Assembly (NCBI RefSeq): GCF_002001015.1
Contig: NZ_MUNO01000016.1
Coordinates: 19,518 to 83,517 of the forward strand
DNA length: 64,000 nt
Reading direction: 5' to 3'
DNA from: Polaromonas sp. A23
GTDB lineage: Bacteria > Pseudomonadota > Gammaproteobacteria > Burkholderiales > Burkholderiaceae_C
A program made the translations under genes and the position numbers. The notes beneath the pieces are model-generated. The model saw only the letters and a list, made by a program, of their open reading frames with translations, made no database searches and was not told the DNA's origin. Positions 44,936-53,739 of the stretch are shown here, one piece after another (position 1 is the first letter of the stretch; every line of letters begins with the position of its first letter).

Positions 44936-46213
44936 ATGCAACGTCGTTTTACCCTCAAGGCGCTCACCGCTGCCGTCGCCCTGACAGGCCTTTCTGCTCT
45001 GCCAGCCCTGGCCCAATCGGGCGGCACGATCAAGGTTGGCATTCTGCACAGCCTGTCGGGCACCATGGCTATTTCTGAAACCGTGTTGAAAGACACCGTG
45101 CTCATGGCGATTGAAGAGATCAACGCCAAGGGTGGCGTGATGGGCAAGAAGCTCGAGCCCGTGATTGTCGACCCTGCCTCCAACTGGCCCCTGTTTGCTG
45201 AAAAAACCAAGCAGCTGCTGGGCCAGGACAAGGTCTCCGTGATTTTCGGCTGCTGGACATCTGTGTCCCGCAAGTCGGTGCTGCCAGTGGTTGAAGAGAT
45301 GAACGGCCTGCTGTTCTACCCCGTGCAGTACGAAGGCGAAGAGCTGTCCAAGAACGTGTTCTACACGGGCGCGGCCCCCAACCAGCAGGCCATTCCTGCC
45401 GTTGACTACCTGATGAGCAAGGCCGGCGGCGGCGCCAAGCGCTGGGTTCTGCTGGGCACCGACTATGTGTACCCACGCACCACCAACAAGATCCTGCGCG
45501 CTTACCTGAAAAGCAAAGGCGTGAAAGACAAGGACATCGACGAGAAATACACACCGTTCGGCCACTCCGATTACCAGACCATCGTGGCTGATGTGAAGAA
45601 GTTCTCTGCAGGTGGTAAAACCGCTGTGGTCTCCACCATCAACGGCGACTCCAACGTTCCTTTCTACAAGGAACTGGGCAACGCCGGCCTGAAGGCCAAG
45701 GACGTGCCAGTTGTCGCCTTCTCCGTGGGTGAGGAAGAGCTGCGCGGCGTGGACACGAAACCGCTGGTCGGCCATCTGGCGGCCTGGAACTACTTCCAGT
45801 CGATCAAGAACCCGGCCAACACCGAGTTCATCAAGAAGTGGTCTGCCTACGCCAAGGCCAAGGGCATCGCTGGTCATAAAGACAAGCCTCTGACCAACGA
45901 CCCGATGGAAGCCACCTACATCGGCATCAACATGTGGAAGCAGGCTGTCGAGAAAGCCAAGTCCACCGACACCGACAAGGTTATTGCCGCCATGGCCGGC
46001 CAGACCTTCAAGGCGCCGTCGGGCATCGTGTCGAAGATGGATGAGAAAAACCACCACCTGCACAAGTCGGTGTTCATCGGCGAGATCAAGGCCGACGGCC
46101 AGTTCAACGTGGTGTGGAAGACTCCTGGCCCGGTGAAAGCCAAGCCATGGAGCCCGTACATCGAAGGCAATGACAAGAAGCCTGACGAGCCGGCAAAAAT
46201 GGCCTCCAAATAA
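44936..46213 (+). CDS. urtA: Urea ABC transporter substrate-binding protein UrtA
   Basis: A 425-residue periplasmic binding protein starting MQRRFTLKALTAAVALTGL with signal cleavage after ALA. It shows IKVGILHSLSGTMAISETVLKDT, the typical UrtA opening, and the conserved NDPMEATYIGINMWKQAVEKA and CWTSVSRKSVLPV. It binds urea and delivers it to the UrtBC permease. A longer frame upstream is rejected because the signal peptide starts here. A terminator hairpin follows, so urtA may be made in excess over the rest. Confidence 0.96.
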   Translation: MQRRFTLKALTAAVALTGLSALPALAQSGGTIKVGILHSLSGTMAISETVLKDTVLMAIEEINAKGGVMGKKLEPVIVDPASNWPLFAEKTKQLLGQDKVSVIFGCWTSVSRKSVLPVVEEMNGLLFYPVQYEGEELSKNVFYTGAAPNQQAIPAVDYLMSKAGGGAKRWVLLGTDYVYPRTTNKILRAYLKSKGVKDKDIDEKYTPFGHSDYQTIVADVKKFSAGGKTAVVSTINGDSNVPFYKELGNAGLKAKDVPVVAFSVGEEELRGVDTKPLVGHLAAWNYFQSIKNPANTEFIKKWSAYAKAKGIAGHKDKPLTNDPMEATYIGINMWKQAVEKAKSTDTDKVIAAMAGQTFKAPSGIVSKMDEKNHHLHKSVFIGEIKADGQFNVVWKTPGPVKAKPWSPYIEGNDKKPDEPAKMASK

Positions 46214-46251
46214 AGGCGGCTACCGCAAGCCCCTTGTGGGGGCTGCGGCGC

Positions 46252-46292
46252 AAGCCGCACCTGGTTTGCAAAAAAACAGGTGCGGCTTTTTT
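46252..46292 (+). terminator. Terminator/attenuator behind urtA
   Basis: AAGCCGCACCTG pairs perfectly with CAGGTGCGGCTT across a 13 nt loop, followed by six T. It lies between urtA and urtB and would reduce downstream transcription, matching the need for more binding protein than permease. Confidence 0.85.
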
Positions 46293-46410
46293 GTGGTCTG
46301 GCCCATTTCTTGCACTATCACGGTGCATGGTTTAAAAGGAAGTTGCAGCCTGGGCATCGCGGCAAGCCGGTATTGGCCTGCTGCTGTGCCCACCCTACAG
46401 GTTCTTCATC

Positions 46411-47985
46411 ATGATGATTCGCACACTCCTTCTATCTGCTACGTTTTTTATAGCTGCTGGCGCCCATGCTTTAAGCGCGGACGAGGCAAAAGGCATGGCA
46501 CTCGGCGAGACCGAGGCACGCGTCGAAGCGCTGAACAAGGCCGCCGCCAACCCCGACGAAAAAACTGCCGCTTTTATCCAGGCGCTGGCTGACGATGCCG
46601 TCAAGACCGCCGGTGACAAGGTGTTTGTGATCAAGGACGACAAAGGCTTTGACCCGGTGACCGGCGCCGAGCTGACAGTGCCGGAAGACGCGGAGGACGT
46701 GATCAACAACAACATGATGCGCGGGGAGTTGGACACGGCACTGGCTGCGCTCAAGCTGTTTTCCAAAGACGAGAAGGTGCGCGCCGATGCCATCAAGGTC
46801 CTTGCCAGCGGCAGTGATGAATCGCGCCTGCCGCTTATCGAAAAAGCTTACGCAGCTGAAACAGTCGTTGCGCTCAAGACCCAGTTGGAGATGGTGCGCG
46901 CCACCATTTTGCTGAGCAGCAGTGACAAGGCCAAACGCCTGGAAGCAGCAGCGCGCCTGTCGGGCAGCAACAACCCGATCAGCAAGACAGTCTTGATAGC
47001 GCGCCTGTCGGAAGAGGACGATGCCGAAGTCAAGAGCGCGCTGCAGGCCTCGCTGCGCAAGGTCGAGTCTGCGCTGGCCTGGGGCGACAAGCTGGGTGCG
47101 GTGTTCAGCGGCATCAGCCTGGGCAGCATCCTGCTGCTGGTGGCACTGGGCCTGGCGATTACCTACGGGCTGATGGGCGTCATCAACATGGCGCACGGTG
47201 AGCTGATGATGATTGGCGCTTACGCCACCTACGTGGTGCAAGGCCTGTTCCAGAAGTATTTGCCCGGCATGTTTGACTGGTATTTGCTGGCGGCGGTGCC
47301 GGTGGCCTTTTTGGCCTCGGCGCTGATGGGGGCGGCACTCGAGCGCGGTGTGATTCGCTTTCTCTACGGCCGCCCGCTCGAGACCCTGCTGGCCACCTGG
47401 GGCATCAGCCTGATGCTGCAGCAACTGGTGCGCTCCATCTTCGGCGCGCAAAACGTGGGTGTTGAAAATCCGGTGTGGATGAGCGGCGGCGTTCAGGTGC
47501 TGGGCAATTTGTCCTTGCCCTATAACCGGCTCGTCATCATCGGCTTTGCCATTGCGGTGCTATTGGGCATGGCCTGGCTGATCAGCAAGACGCGCCTGGG
47601 CCTGTTTGTGCGCGGCGTGACGCAGAACCGGCCGATTGCTTCGTGCATGGGCGTGAACACGGCGCGTGTGGACACCTATGCGTTTGCGCTGGGCTCGGGC
47701 ATCGCGGGCCTGGCCGGTTGTGCGCTGAGCCAGGTCGGCAACGTCGGGCCAGACCTGGGCCAAGGCTACATCGTCGATGCCTTCATGGTCGTGGTGCTGG
47801 GCGGCGTGGGCCAGCTGGCCGGCACTGTTTATGCCGCCATGGGCCTGGGCATCCTGAACAAATTCCTCGAAGGCTGGACCGGTGCGGTGCTGGCCAAGAT
47901 TGCGGTGCTGGTGCTCATCATCATCTTCATCCAGAAGCGGCCGCAGGGCATCTTCGCAATGAAGGGCCGCTCTGCGGAAGCCTGA
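46411..47985 (+). CDS. urtB: Urea ABC transporter permease UrtB
   Basis: A 524-residue protein. Residues 1-20 form a signal peptide, then a periplasmic helical domain (to about 215, HEAT-like: IKVLASGSDESRLPLIEKAY), then a LivH-type permease with GLAITYGLMGVINMAHGELMMIGAY and GVGQLAGTVYAAMGLGIL. The long N-terminal domain is characteristic of UrtB. The signal-peptide DNA near 46450-46480 resembles the gene-end repeat core. It is followed by urtC after 2 bp. Confidence 0.95.
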   Translation: MMIRTLLLSATFFIAAGAHALSADEAKGMALGETEARVEALNKAAANPDEKTAAFIQALADDAVKTAGDKVFVIKDDKGFDPVTGAELTVPEDAEDVINNNMMRGELDTALAALKLFSKDEKVRADAIKVLASGSDESRLPLIEKAYAAETVVALKTQLEMVRATILLSSSDKAKRLEAAARLSGSNNPISKTVLIARLSEEDDAEVKSALQASLRKVESALAWGDKLGAVFSGISLGSILLLVALGLAITYGLMGVINMAHGELMMIGAYATYVVQGLFQKYLPGMFDWYLLAAVPVAFLASALMGAALERGVIRFLYGRPLETLLATWGISLMLQQLVRSIFGAQNVGVENPVWMSGGVQVLGNLSLPYNRLVIIGFAIAVLLGMAWLISKTRLGLFVRGVTQNRPIASCMGVNTARVDTYAFALGSGIAGLAGCALSQVGNVGPDLGQGYIVDAFMVVVLGGVGQLAGTVYAAMGLGILNKFLEGWTGAVLAKIAVLVLIIIFIQKRPQGIFAMKGRSAEA

Positions 47986-47987
47986 CC

Positions 47988-49109
47988 ATGAGCAAACCCA
48001 TGACTTCTTCTGTATTGCTTCCTGCCAAAGGCCCCGTGCTTACGCGTACCGGCTGGAGCGCCTTTCTAGTTGCTTTGCTCCTGGTCTGCGCGCTGGCACC
48101 GGTGCTCAATCTTCTTGTGCCACAGGACAGCATGTTCCACATGAGCACCTACGCGGTGGCGCTGCTCGGCAAGATCATGTGTTACGCCATCGTGGCGCTG
48201 GCCATGGATTTGATCTGGGGTTACACCGGCATTTTGTCGCTGGGCCACGGCTTGTTCTTCGCGCTGGGCGGTTACGCCATGGGCATGTACCTGATGCGCC
48301 AGATCGGGCGCGACGGCAACTACAAAAGTGACTTGCCCGACTTCATGGTTTTCCTCGACTGGAAAGAGTTTCCCTGGCACTGGACCTTCAGCGACAGCTT
48401 CATCGCCACGCTGTTCCTGATCGTGCTGGTGCCTGGTGTGGTGGCCTTTGTCTTTGGTTACTTCGCTTTCCGCTCGCGCATCAAGGGCGTGTACTTCTCC
48501 ATCATCACCCAGGCCATGACCTTTGCCGCCATGCTGCTGTTCTTCCGCAATGAAACTGGTTTCGGCGGCAACAACGGCTTCACCGATTTCAAGCGCATCC
48601 TGGACACGCCGATCGCCACGCCCAACATGCGCATGGGGCTGTTCGTCATCACCGGGCTGACGTTGTTGGGCTTCTTCCTGTTTGCCAAATGGCTGGTGCG
48701 CAGCAAGTTCGGTCGGGTGTTGCAGGCCATTCGCGATGCCGAAACCCGTGTGATGTTCTCGGGCTACAACCCCATCGGCTACAAGCTGACCATCTGGACC
48801 ATCTCGGCCGTGATGTGCGGCATTGCGGGCGCACTGTATGTTCCGCAGGTGGGCATCATCAACCCGAGCGAGATGAGCCCGGCCAATTCCATCGAAATGG
48901 CCGTCTGGGCGGCCGTCGGCGGGCGCGCCACACTGATCGGCCCCATCGCAGGCGCCTTCATCGTCAACGGCGCCAAAAGCTGGCTCACGGTGGCGTATCC
49001 CGAATACTGGCTTTACTTTCTGGGCATGTTGTTTATCGCGGTAACGCTGTTCCTTCCTGACGGCGTCGTGGGACTGGTCAAGAAACTCCGCAAGGGAGCG
49101 TCCAAATGA
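47988..49109 (+). CDS. urtC: Urea ABC transporter permease UrtC
   Basis: A 373-residue LivM-type permease starting MSKPMTSSVLLPAKGP (longer frames upstream run through urtB and are rejected). Conserved blocks are WGYTGILSLGHGLFFALGGY, YFAFRSRIKGVYFSIITQA, and RDAETRVMFSGYN followed by INPSEMSPANSIEM. It pairs with UrtB in the inner membrane. The end overlaps urtD by 4 bp. Confidence 0.95.
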   Translation: MSKPMTSSVLLPAKGPVLTRTGWSAFLVALLLVCALAPVLNLLVPQDSMFHMSTYAVALLGKIMCYAIVALAMDLIWGYTGILSLGHGLFFALGGYAMGMYLMRQIGRDGNYKSDLPDFMVFLDWKEFPWHWTFSDSFIATLFLIVLVPGVVAFVFGYFAFRSRIKGVYFSIITQAMTFAAMLLFFRNETGFGGNNGFTDFKRILDTPIATPNMRMGLFVITGLTLLGFFLFAKWLVRSKFGRVLQAIRDAETRVMFSGYNPIGYKLTIWTISAVMCGIAGALYVPQVGIINPSEMSPANSIEMAVWAAVGGRATLIGPIAGAFIVNGAKSWLTVAYPEYWLYFLGMLFIAVTLFLPDGVVGLVKKLRKGASK

Positions 49110-49987
49110 CCCCCGATCTTCTTGAGCAGGGCGCGCGCCGTATCGAGCAGCGCCGCGCCGCGCTGGAAGCGAGCAAAGCCAACACCGAATCGGGTGGCCG
49201 CAACGCGGGCATTGGCCGCATTGCCACGCCGGGCGAGGTGGACGTCACGCATGGGCGCATTCTTTATCTGGAAGACGTGAGCGTGAGCTTCGATGGCTTC
49301 AAGGCCATCAACAAGCTTTCGCTCGACATTGCGCCCGGTGAGCTGCGCTGCATCATTGGTCCCAACGGCGCCGGCAAGACGACAATGATGGACATCATCA
49401 CCGGCAAGACGCGGCCCGACGAAGGAACGGTTTTCTTCGGCAGCACGATTGACCTGTTGCGCCACACCGAGCCGCAGATTGCACAGCTCGGGATTGGCCG
49501 CAAGTTCCAGAAGCCCACGGTGTTCGAGCAGCTCACCGTGTTTGAAAACCTCGAGCTCGCGCTGAAGACCAACAAGGGCGTCAAGTCATCCATGTTTTTC
49601 CGTCTGGATTCTGAGCAAAGCGACCGCCTCGCCGAAACCCTGGTAACGATTCACCTGGCCGACAGTGTGAGCCGCATGGCCGGCAACCTGAGCCATGGGC
49701 AAAAGCAGTGGCTGGAGATCGGCATGTTGCTGATGCAGGACCCCAAGCTGTTGCTGCTCGACGAGCCAGTCGCAGGCATGACCGATGAAGAAACTGCCCG
49801 CACGGCTGAACTCTTCCTGTCTTTAAAAGGCAAACATTCGCTGATGGTGGTGGAGCACGACATGAGTTTCATCAAGACGATTTCGGAGATCGTCACGGTG
49901 CTGTGTGATGGCTCGGTTCTCGCTCAAGGAACTCTGGATCAGGTTCAGGCGGATGAACGGGTGATTGAGGTGTACCTTGGGCGTTGA
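49106..49987 (+). CDS. urtD: Urea ABC transporter ATPase UrtD
   Basis: A 293-residue ATPase. Walker A GPNGAGKTT lies near residue 88, the signature NLSHGQKQWLEIG near 190, and Walker B LLLLDEPVAGM follows. The N-terminal 45 residues (Arg/Ala-rich helix) precede the usual ABC start, a short extension seen in several UrtD proteins. It overlaps urtC by 4 bp. The following gene, urtE, is separated by 691 bp containing an inverted-repeat element, whereas these two genes are normally adjacent. Confidence 0.95.
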   Translation: MTPDLLEQGARRIEQRRAALEASKANTESGGRNAGIGRIATPGEVDVTHGRILYLEDVSVSFDGFKAINKLSLDIAPGELRCIIGPNGAGKTTMMDIITGKTRPDEGTVFFGSTIDLLRHTEPQIAQLGIGRKFQKPTVFEQLTVFENLELALKTNKGVKSSMFFRLDSEQSDRLAETLVTIHLADSVSRMAGNLSHGQKQWLEIGMLLMQDPKLLLLDEPVAGMTDEETARTAELFLSLKGKHSLMVVEHDMSFIKTISEIVTVLCDGSVLAQGTLDQVQADERVIEVYLGR

Positions 49988-50085
49988 ACTCTTCTCTGCT
50001 GGGCTTGTCGAAGAGGTGAGGTTGGTGCCATCACCGTTCGGACTGAGCCCGTCGAAGCCTTCTTTGTCTCTACCGTCGGTCGAGT

Positions 50086-50632
50086 GCCAGCAAGCCGGGG
50101 GTTGCCCGGCGGCAACTCACTTTCTTTTGCTTCGCCAAAAGAAAGTAAGCAAAGAAAAGGCGACCCTACTGTCTGCGTCCCTTCGCTTCGCTACGGGCAA
50201 CCTGCGGTGCTCGGTCCAGCCGGGGCCGGGCTCGAACTCGCTTCGCTCAGACAATCGCCCGTCCTTATCCGTCTGGCCCTCCGCTCCTCGGCGCATACAG
50301 AAGGGTGGTGGGGACGGAATCGGGAGCGGATTCGGGTACGGGATCGGGCTCCGGCGAGGACGCGCAAAGCGCGTCCTCGCCTCCCCGCATCCGCATTCGT
50401 TTCCCCCACCCGTCGGGCTGGGCCGAGGAGCGCAGGCAAAAGCGGATCAGGGCTCGCGATTGTCTGAGCCGAAGGCGAGTTCGAGCGAGACCCCGCTTTT
50501 GTCGAGCACCGCAGGTTGCCTGCAGCGAAGCGGAAGGACCCAGACCATCGGGTCGCCTTTCTTTTCCTTAGGTTTCTTTGGCGAAGCAAAGAAAAGTAAG
50601 TCGCCCGCCGGGGCGAGACCCGGCTTGCTGGC
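50086..50632. repeat. 547 bp inverted-repeat element between urtD and urtE
   Basis: The left arm starts GCCAGCAAGCCGGG and the right arm ends CCCGGCTTGCTGGC. Arms of about 270 bp are inverse copies with variation (for example CGCATACAGAAGGGTGG on the left against CCCACCCGTCGGGCTGG on the right). The centre (50353-50381) is a perfect hairpin with GGCGAGGACGCG/CGCGTCCTCGCC around CAAAG. No gene or transposase. A second copy of the left arm and centre is at 63668-63990. Confidence 0.85.
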
Positions 50633-50678
50633 GCACAGCAGCCTTTCGATCTCACCACAAGCCTGACGAGAACTCCCC

Positions 50679-51371
50679 ATGCTGAACGTCAAAAACATCA
50701 ACCAGTACTACGGCGGCTCCCACATCCTGCGCGACGTGAGCCTGGACGCTCACCTCGGCAAAGTCACCGTGCTGCTAGGCCGCAACGGCGTCGGCAAGAC
50801 CACGCTACTCAAATCACTGATGGGCCTGGTGCCCATCAAGACCGGAACCATTGAGTTCGACGGTAAACCCATCCAGAACGCCACGCCTTACGAACGCGCA
50901 AGAGCCGGTATCGGTTTTGTACCCCAGGGCCGTGAGATTTTTGCGCGCCTGACGGTTGAAGAAAACCTGCGCATGGGCCTGGCCTACAAAAGTGCCGGCA
51001 CGCCGATCCCGGCCGAGCTCTACGAGTTGTTCCCGGTTCTCAAGCAGATGCTGAACCGGCGTGGCGGCGACCTCTCTGGCGGACAACAGCAACAGCTCGC
51101 AATTGCGCGGGCGCTGGCGGCCAAACCCAAGCTGTTGATCCTCGACGAACCGACCGAAGGTATCCAGCCCAGCATCATCAAGGACATCGGACGCGTGATC
51201 CGCATGCTGGCCGATCGCGGTGACATGGCCATCCTGCTGGTGGAGCAGTACTACGACTTTGCCGAAGAGCTGGCCGATGACTATCTGGTGATGGAGCGCG
51301 GCGAATTTATCGCACGTGGCCTGGGCAAGGACATGCAAGCCAATGGCGTGCGGCAACTGGTGGCTATCTGA
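50679..51371 (+). CDS. urtE: Urea ABC transporter ATPase UrtE
   Basis: A 230-residue LivF-type ATPase. Walker A GRNGVGKTT lies near residues 33-41, the signature DLSGGQQQQLAIARAL near 131, and Walker B LLILDEPTEGIQPSI. The C-terminus ERGEFIARGLGKDMQANGVRQ is repeated in a fragment at 53451-53552. Spacing from urtD is enlarged by the inverted-repeat element, so urtE may depend on its own promoter. The expected ureD is not downstream; it is at 62518. Confidence 0.96.
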   Translation: MLNVKNINQYYGGSHILRDVSLDAHLGKVTVLLGRNGVGKTTLLKSLMGLVPIKTGTIEFDGKPIQNATPYERARAGIGFVPQGREIFARLTVEENLRMGLAYKSAGTPIPAELYELFPVLKQMLNRRGGDLSGGQQQQLAIARALAAKPKLLILDEPTEGIQPSIIKDIGRVIRMLADRGDMAILLVEQYYDFAEELADDYLVMERGEFIARGLGKDMQANGVRQLVAI

Positions 51372-51420
51372 CCTTTTCCCATCTGGGGCCAAGACCGGAC
51401 ACGACACAACCGCCGCCGCG

Positions 51421-53271
51421 CTACGTGGGTGCAGTTCCCAGCGTGAAGTAGAACGTGGTGCCCTCTCCCGGCGTGGAGTCTGCCCAGATTTTCCCGCCGT
51501 GCCGCGTGACGATCTTGTGCACACTTGCCAGGCCGATTCCGGTGCCTGAGAAATCCGCCGAAAGATGCAGGCGCTGGAAGGCGTTGAACAGCTTGCCGGC
51601 ATGAGCCATCTCGAACCCGACGCCATTGTCCTTGACATGGAAGATCAGTGTGCCATCAGGATCGCGTTCACAACCGACGGAAATCTCCGTGCGGGATTGT
51701 CCACGCGTGAACTTCCAGGCATTGTTGACCAGATGATCGATGGCGAGCGTCAGCATAGCCGGGTCCGCGATGGCCTGAAGGCCGGCCTGAACATCGATGG
51801 TGGCGACGCGGTCGGGATCACGCTGCTGGCAGGCCGCAAGCGCGGCGCTGGCGATCGCGCTGATGTCCACCGGGACACTCTCCAGGTGGGGGCGTGAGAG
51901 ACGAGCCAGGGACGCCATGGCGTCCGACAGCTCGTTGATCTTCTGCACGCCCGCCTGGATGCGGCTCAGGTAGTGGTCCTGCGACTCGCTGATGCCGAGC
52001 TGCAACGTGCTGCGCAACTGACCGCAGAACCCGCTGATGGCGATCAGCGGCTGGCGCAGGTCGTGCGCCAGCGAGTACGAGAACGCCTGCAGTTCATGGT
52101 TGACGGTCTCCAGCTCCGCCGTGCGGACCCGCACACGCTCTTCCAGCCCGTCATTGAGGTGTTGGATCTCCTGCTGCTGCGACTGAACCTGGTTGAAAGT
52201 GTTGTCCAGGGCCCGCATCAGATCGCCGAGTCCGCCGCGCGGGTAGGGCGGTCCGATGCGCACGCCCAGGTCACCTTTCCTGAACCGGGCTGTGCCCTTC
52301 ATGATCCGGGCCAGCGGGCGGCGGACCCCCAACTCCCCAAGCCACCAGGCCAGCAGCAGCGCCAGCAGCGCTGCGCCCACGACGCCGGTGAGAACGATTC
52401 GTGCGCGGCGCCCCGCGTCGGCTGCCAGGACATGGGTCGGTACACCCAGCGTAATCAGGACCCCCGCGTCCCATGGCTGCGGCAGCGTACCCAGGGCCCA
52501 GACTCGCTGCCTGCCTGCCGGCCCAGCGAACTCGGCTGTATCGCCGTTATGCCCGTTGATGGCGAATCGGCCGAGGGAGGTATCGGCTAAAGATGTTCCT
52601 AATATGGGGCTGTTGCTGATCGACACCCCGTCGCGCGTGTTGCGGGAAGTTAGCACGACACCGCTGCGGTTAAATAGCGTGACGGCCGCGTCGGGATACG
52701 GCTGTGCCGCCACGACCTCCCTCGAGAACTGGTCCAGGTTGATGGACGCAAGCAGAACGAACCGCACCTTGCCTTGTGGGTCGCGCGAGGCCTGAGCCAC
52801 CTGCACCACGCCGATGCCGGTGAGGCGGCCAAAGACGGGCTCCAGCGCCGTTGCGGTGGACGCCATGGCCTGCTGGAAATAGGCGCGGTCGGCCAGGTTG
52901 AGCTTGCGGCCGGTTTGCAGCGAGTCGCAGTGCAAATCTCCATTGGGCTTGATCGTGAGGATGCCGGTGTATTGCGGATGCTGCTTCAGCACTTTGGCAA
53001 GGTAGGCCGAGCAGGCGTCGCGCTCCCCCACATCAAGCTCACGCGACTGGGCAAGCCCGAACAGCAACTGGTGGGTGCCCTGAATTTTGGCCCGCAAGTC
53101 ATTGCTCGCGCTGCGCGCGAGCGCGGCGAGGTTGTTCCTGGCGTGGGCGATGTCATGGTCGCGCTGTTTGAACAGGAAGCCCGTTGCGAATGTGGCCGGC
53201 AGCAGCGCGGCGAGCGCCACCAGCAGCATGATTCGCGCCCGCAACCCCAGCGGTATGGCTGGCGAGTTCAT
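51421..53271 (-). CDS. Cache-type membrane sensor histidine kinase
   Basis: A 616-residue protein. Two helices at about 10-30 and 292-312 enclose a periplasmic double-Cache-type domain (SNDLRAKIQGTHQLLFGLAQSREL, YTGILTIKPNGDLHCDS, LADRAYFQQAMAS). A HAMP segment follows, then a coiled coil, HisKA with SLAHDLRQPLIAISG near residue 400, and HATPase (HLVNNAWKFTRG, GTGIGLASVHKIV). It lies opposite to urtE and between two copies of the urtE 3' end, so it is an inserted gene. No response regulator adjoins it. Confidence 0.93.
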   Translation of the reverse strand: MNSPAIPLGLRARIMLLVALAALLPATFATGFLFKQRDHDIAHARNNLAALARSASNDLRAKIQGTHQLLFGLAQSRELDVGERDACSAYLAKVLKQHPQYTGILTIKPNGDLHCDSLQTGRKLNLADRAYFQQAMASTATALEPVFGRLTGIGVVQVAQASRDPQGKVRFVLLASINLDQFSREVVAAQPYPDAAVTLFNRSGVVLTSRNTRDGVSISNSPILGTSLADTSLGRFAINGHNGDTAEFAGPAGRQRVWALGTLPQPWDAGVLITLGVPTHVLAADAGRRARIVLTGVVGAALLALLLAWWLGELGVRRPLARIMKGTARFRKGDLGVRIGPPYPRGGLGDLMRALDNTFNQVQSQQQEIQHLNDGLEERVRVRTAELETVNHELQAFSYSLAHDLRQPLIAISGFCGQLRSTLQLGISESQDHYLSRIQAGVQKINELSDAMASLARLSRPHLESVPVDISAIASAALAACQQRDPDRVATIDVQAGLQAIADPAMLTLAIDHLVNNAWKFTRGQSRTEISVGCERDPDGTLIFHVKDNGVGFEMAHAGKLFNAFQRLHLSADFSGTGIGLASVHKIVTRHGGKIWADSTPGEGTTFYFTLGTAPT

Positions 53272-53450
53272 GGCGGTGACAGGGTGCCCGGCTTGTGCAA
53301 GCGCAGGTGTTGTGCGGCATTCATGTCGTGGTGCAGATCATTAGCCAGTATGCGCTTATTGCAGCAGCGCTGGCGAACTGCTTTCCCGGGCAACATGCGC
53401 TATATCAATGCCATCCTCGAAATTATGCAGTGCTGTGTGATGGCTTGCTG

Positions 53451-53552
53451 CTGGCCGATGACGACCTGGTGGTGGAGCGCGGCGAGTTTATCGCCCGCGG
53501 ACAGGGCAAGGACATGCAGGCCAATGGCGTGCGGCAGTTGGTTGCGATTTAA
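53451..53552 (+). pseudogene. Diverged duplicate of the urtE 3' end
   Basis: The frame reads LADDDLVVERGEFIARGQGK and on to VRQLVAI with stop, matching urtE (LADDYLVMERGEFIARGLGK). About 16 of 102 bases differ, largely at third codon positions, so this copy evolved as a functional gene end before being cut off. Weak similarity may extend back to 53429. There is no start or ATPase core. Confidence 0.88.
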
Positions 53553-53739
53553 GTTGCCTGTCACCGCCTTCAGTCAAAGCTCGGCTCGTCCGGGCTTTTT
53601 CTTACCTCAAAGCTGCCGATAGTTGCAGCAGGGCCGCGAACGTAGAATCGCAGCGGTCGCTGAAGCGGTTGCCTCGAGGAAGCTCATAATTCCGGCGTAC
53701 ACCAAGCCAGCTGTAACAATCACAAAAAGGTAGATACCG

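Noticed and set aside
44552..46063. Minus-strand frame of about 503 codons opposite urtA and the methylase end
   Set aside because: It crosses two genes of different composition and has no motif; urtA is certain.
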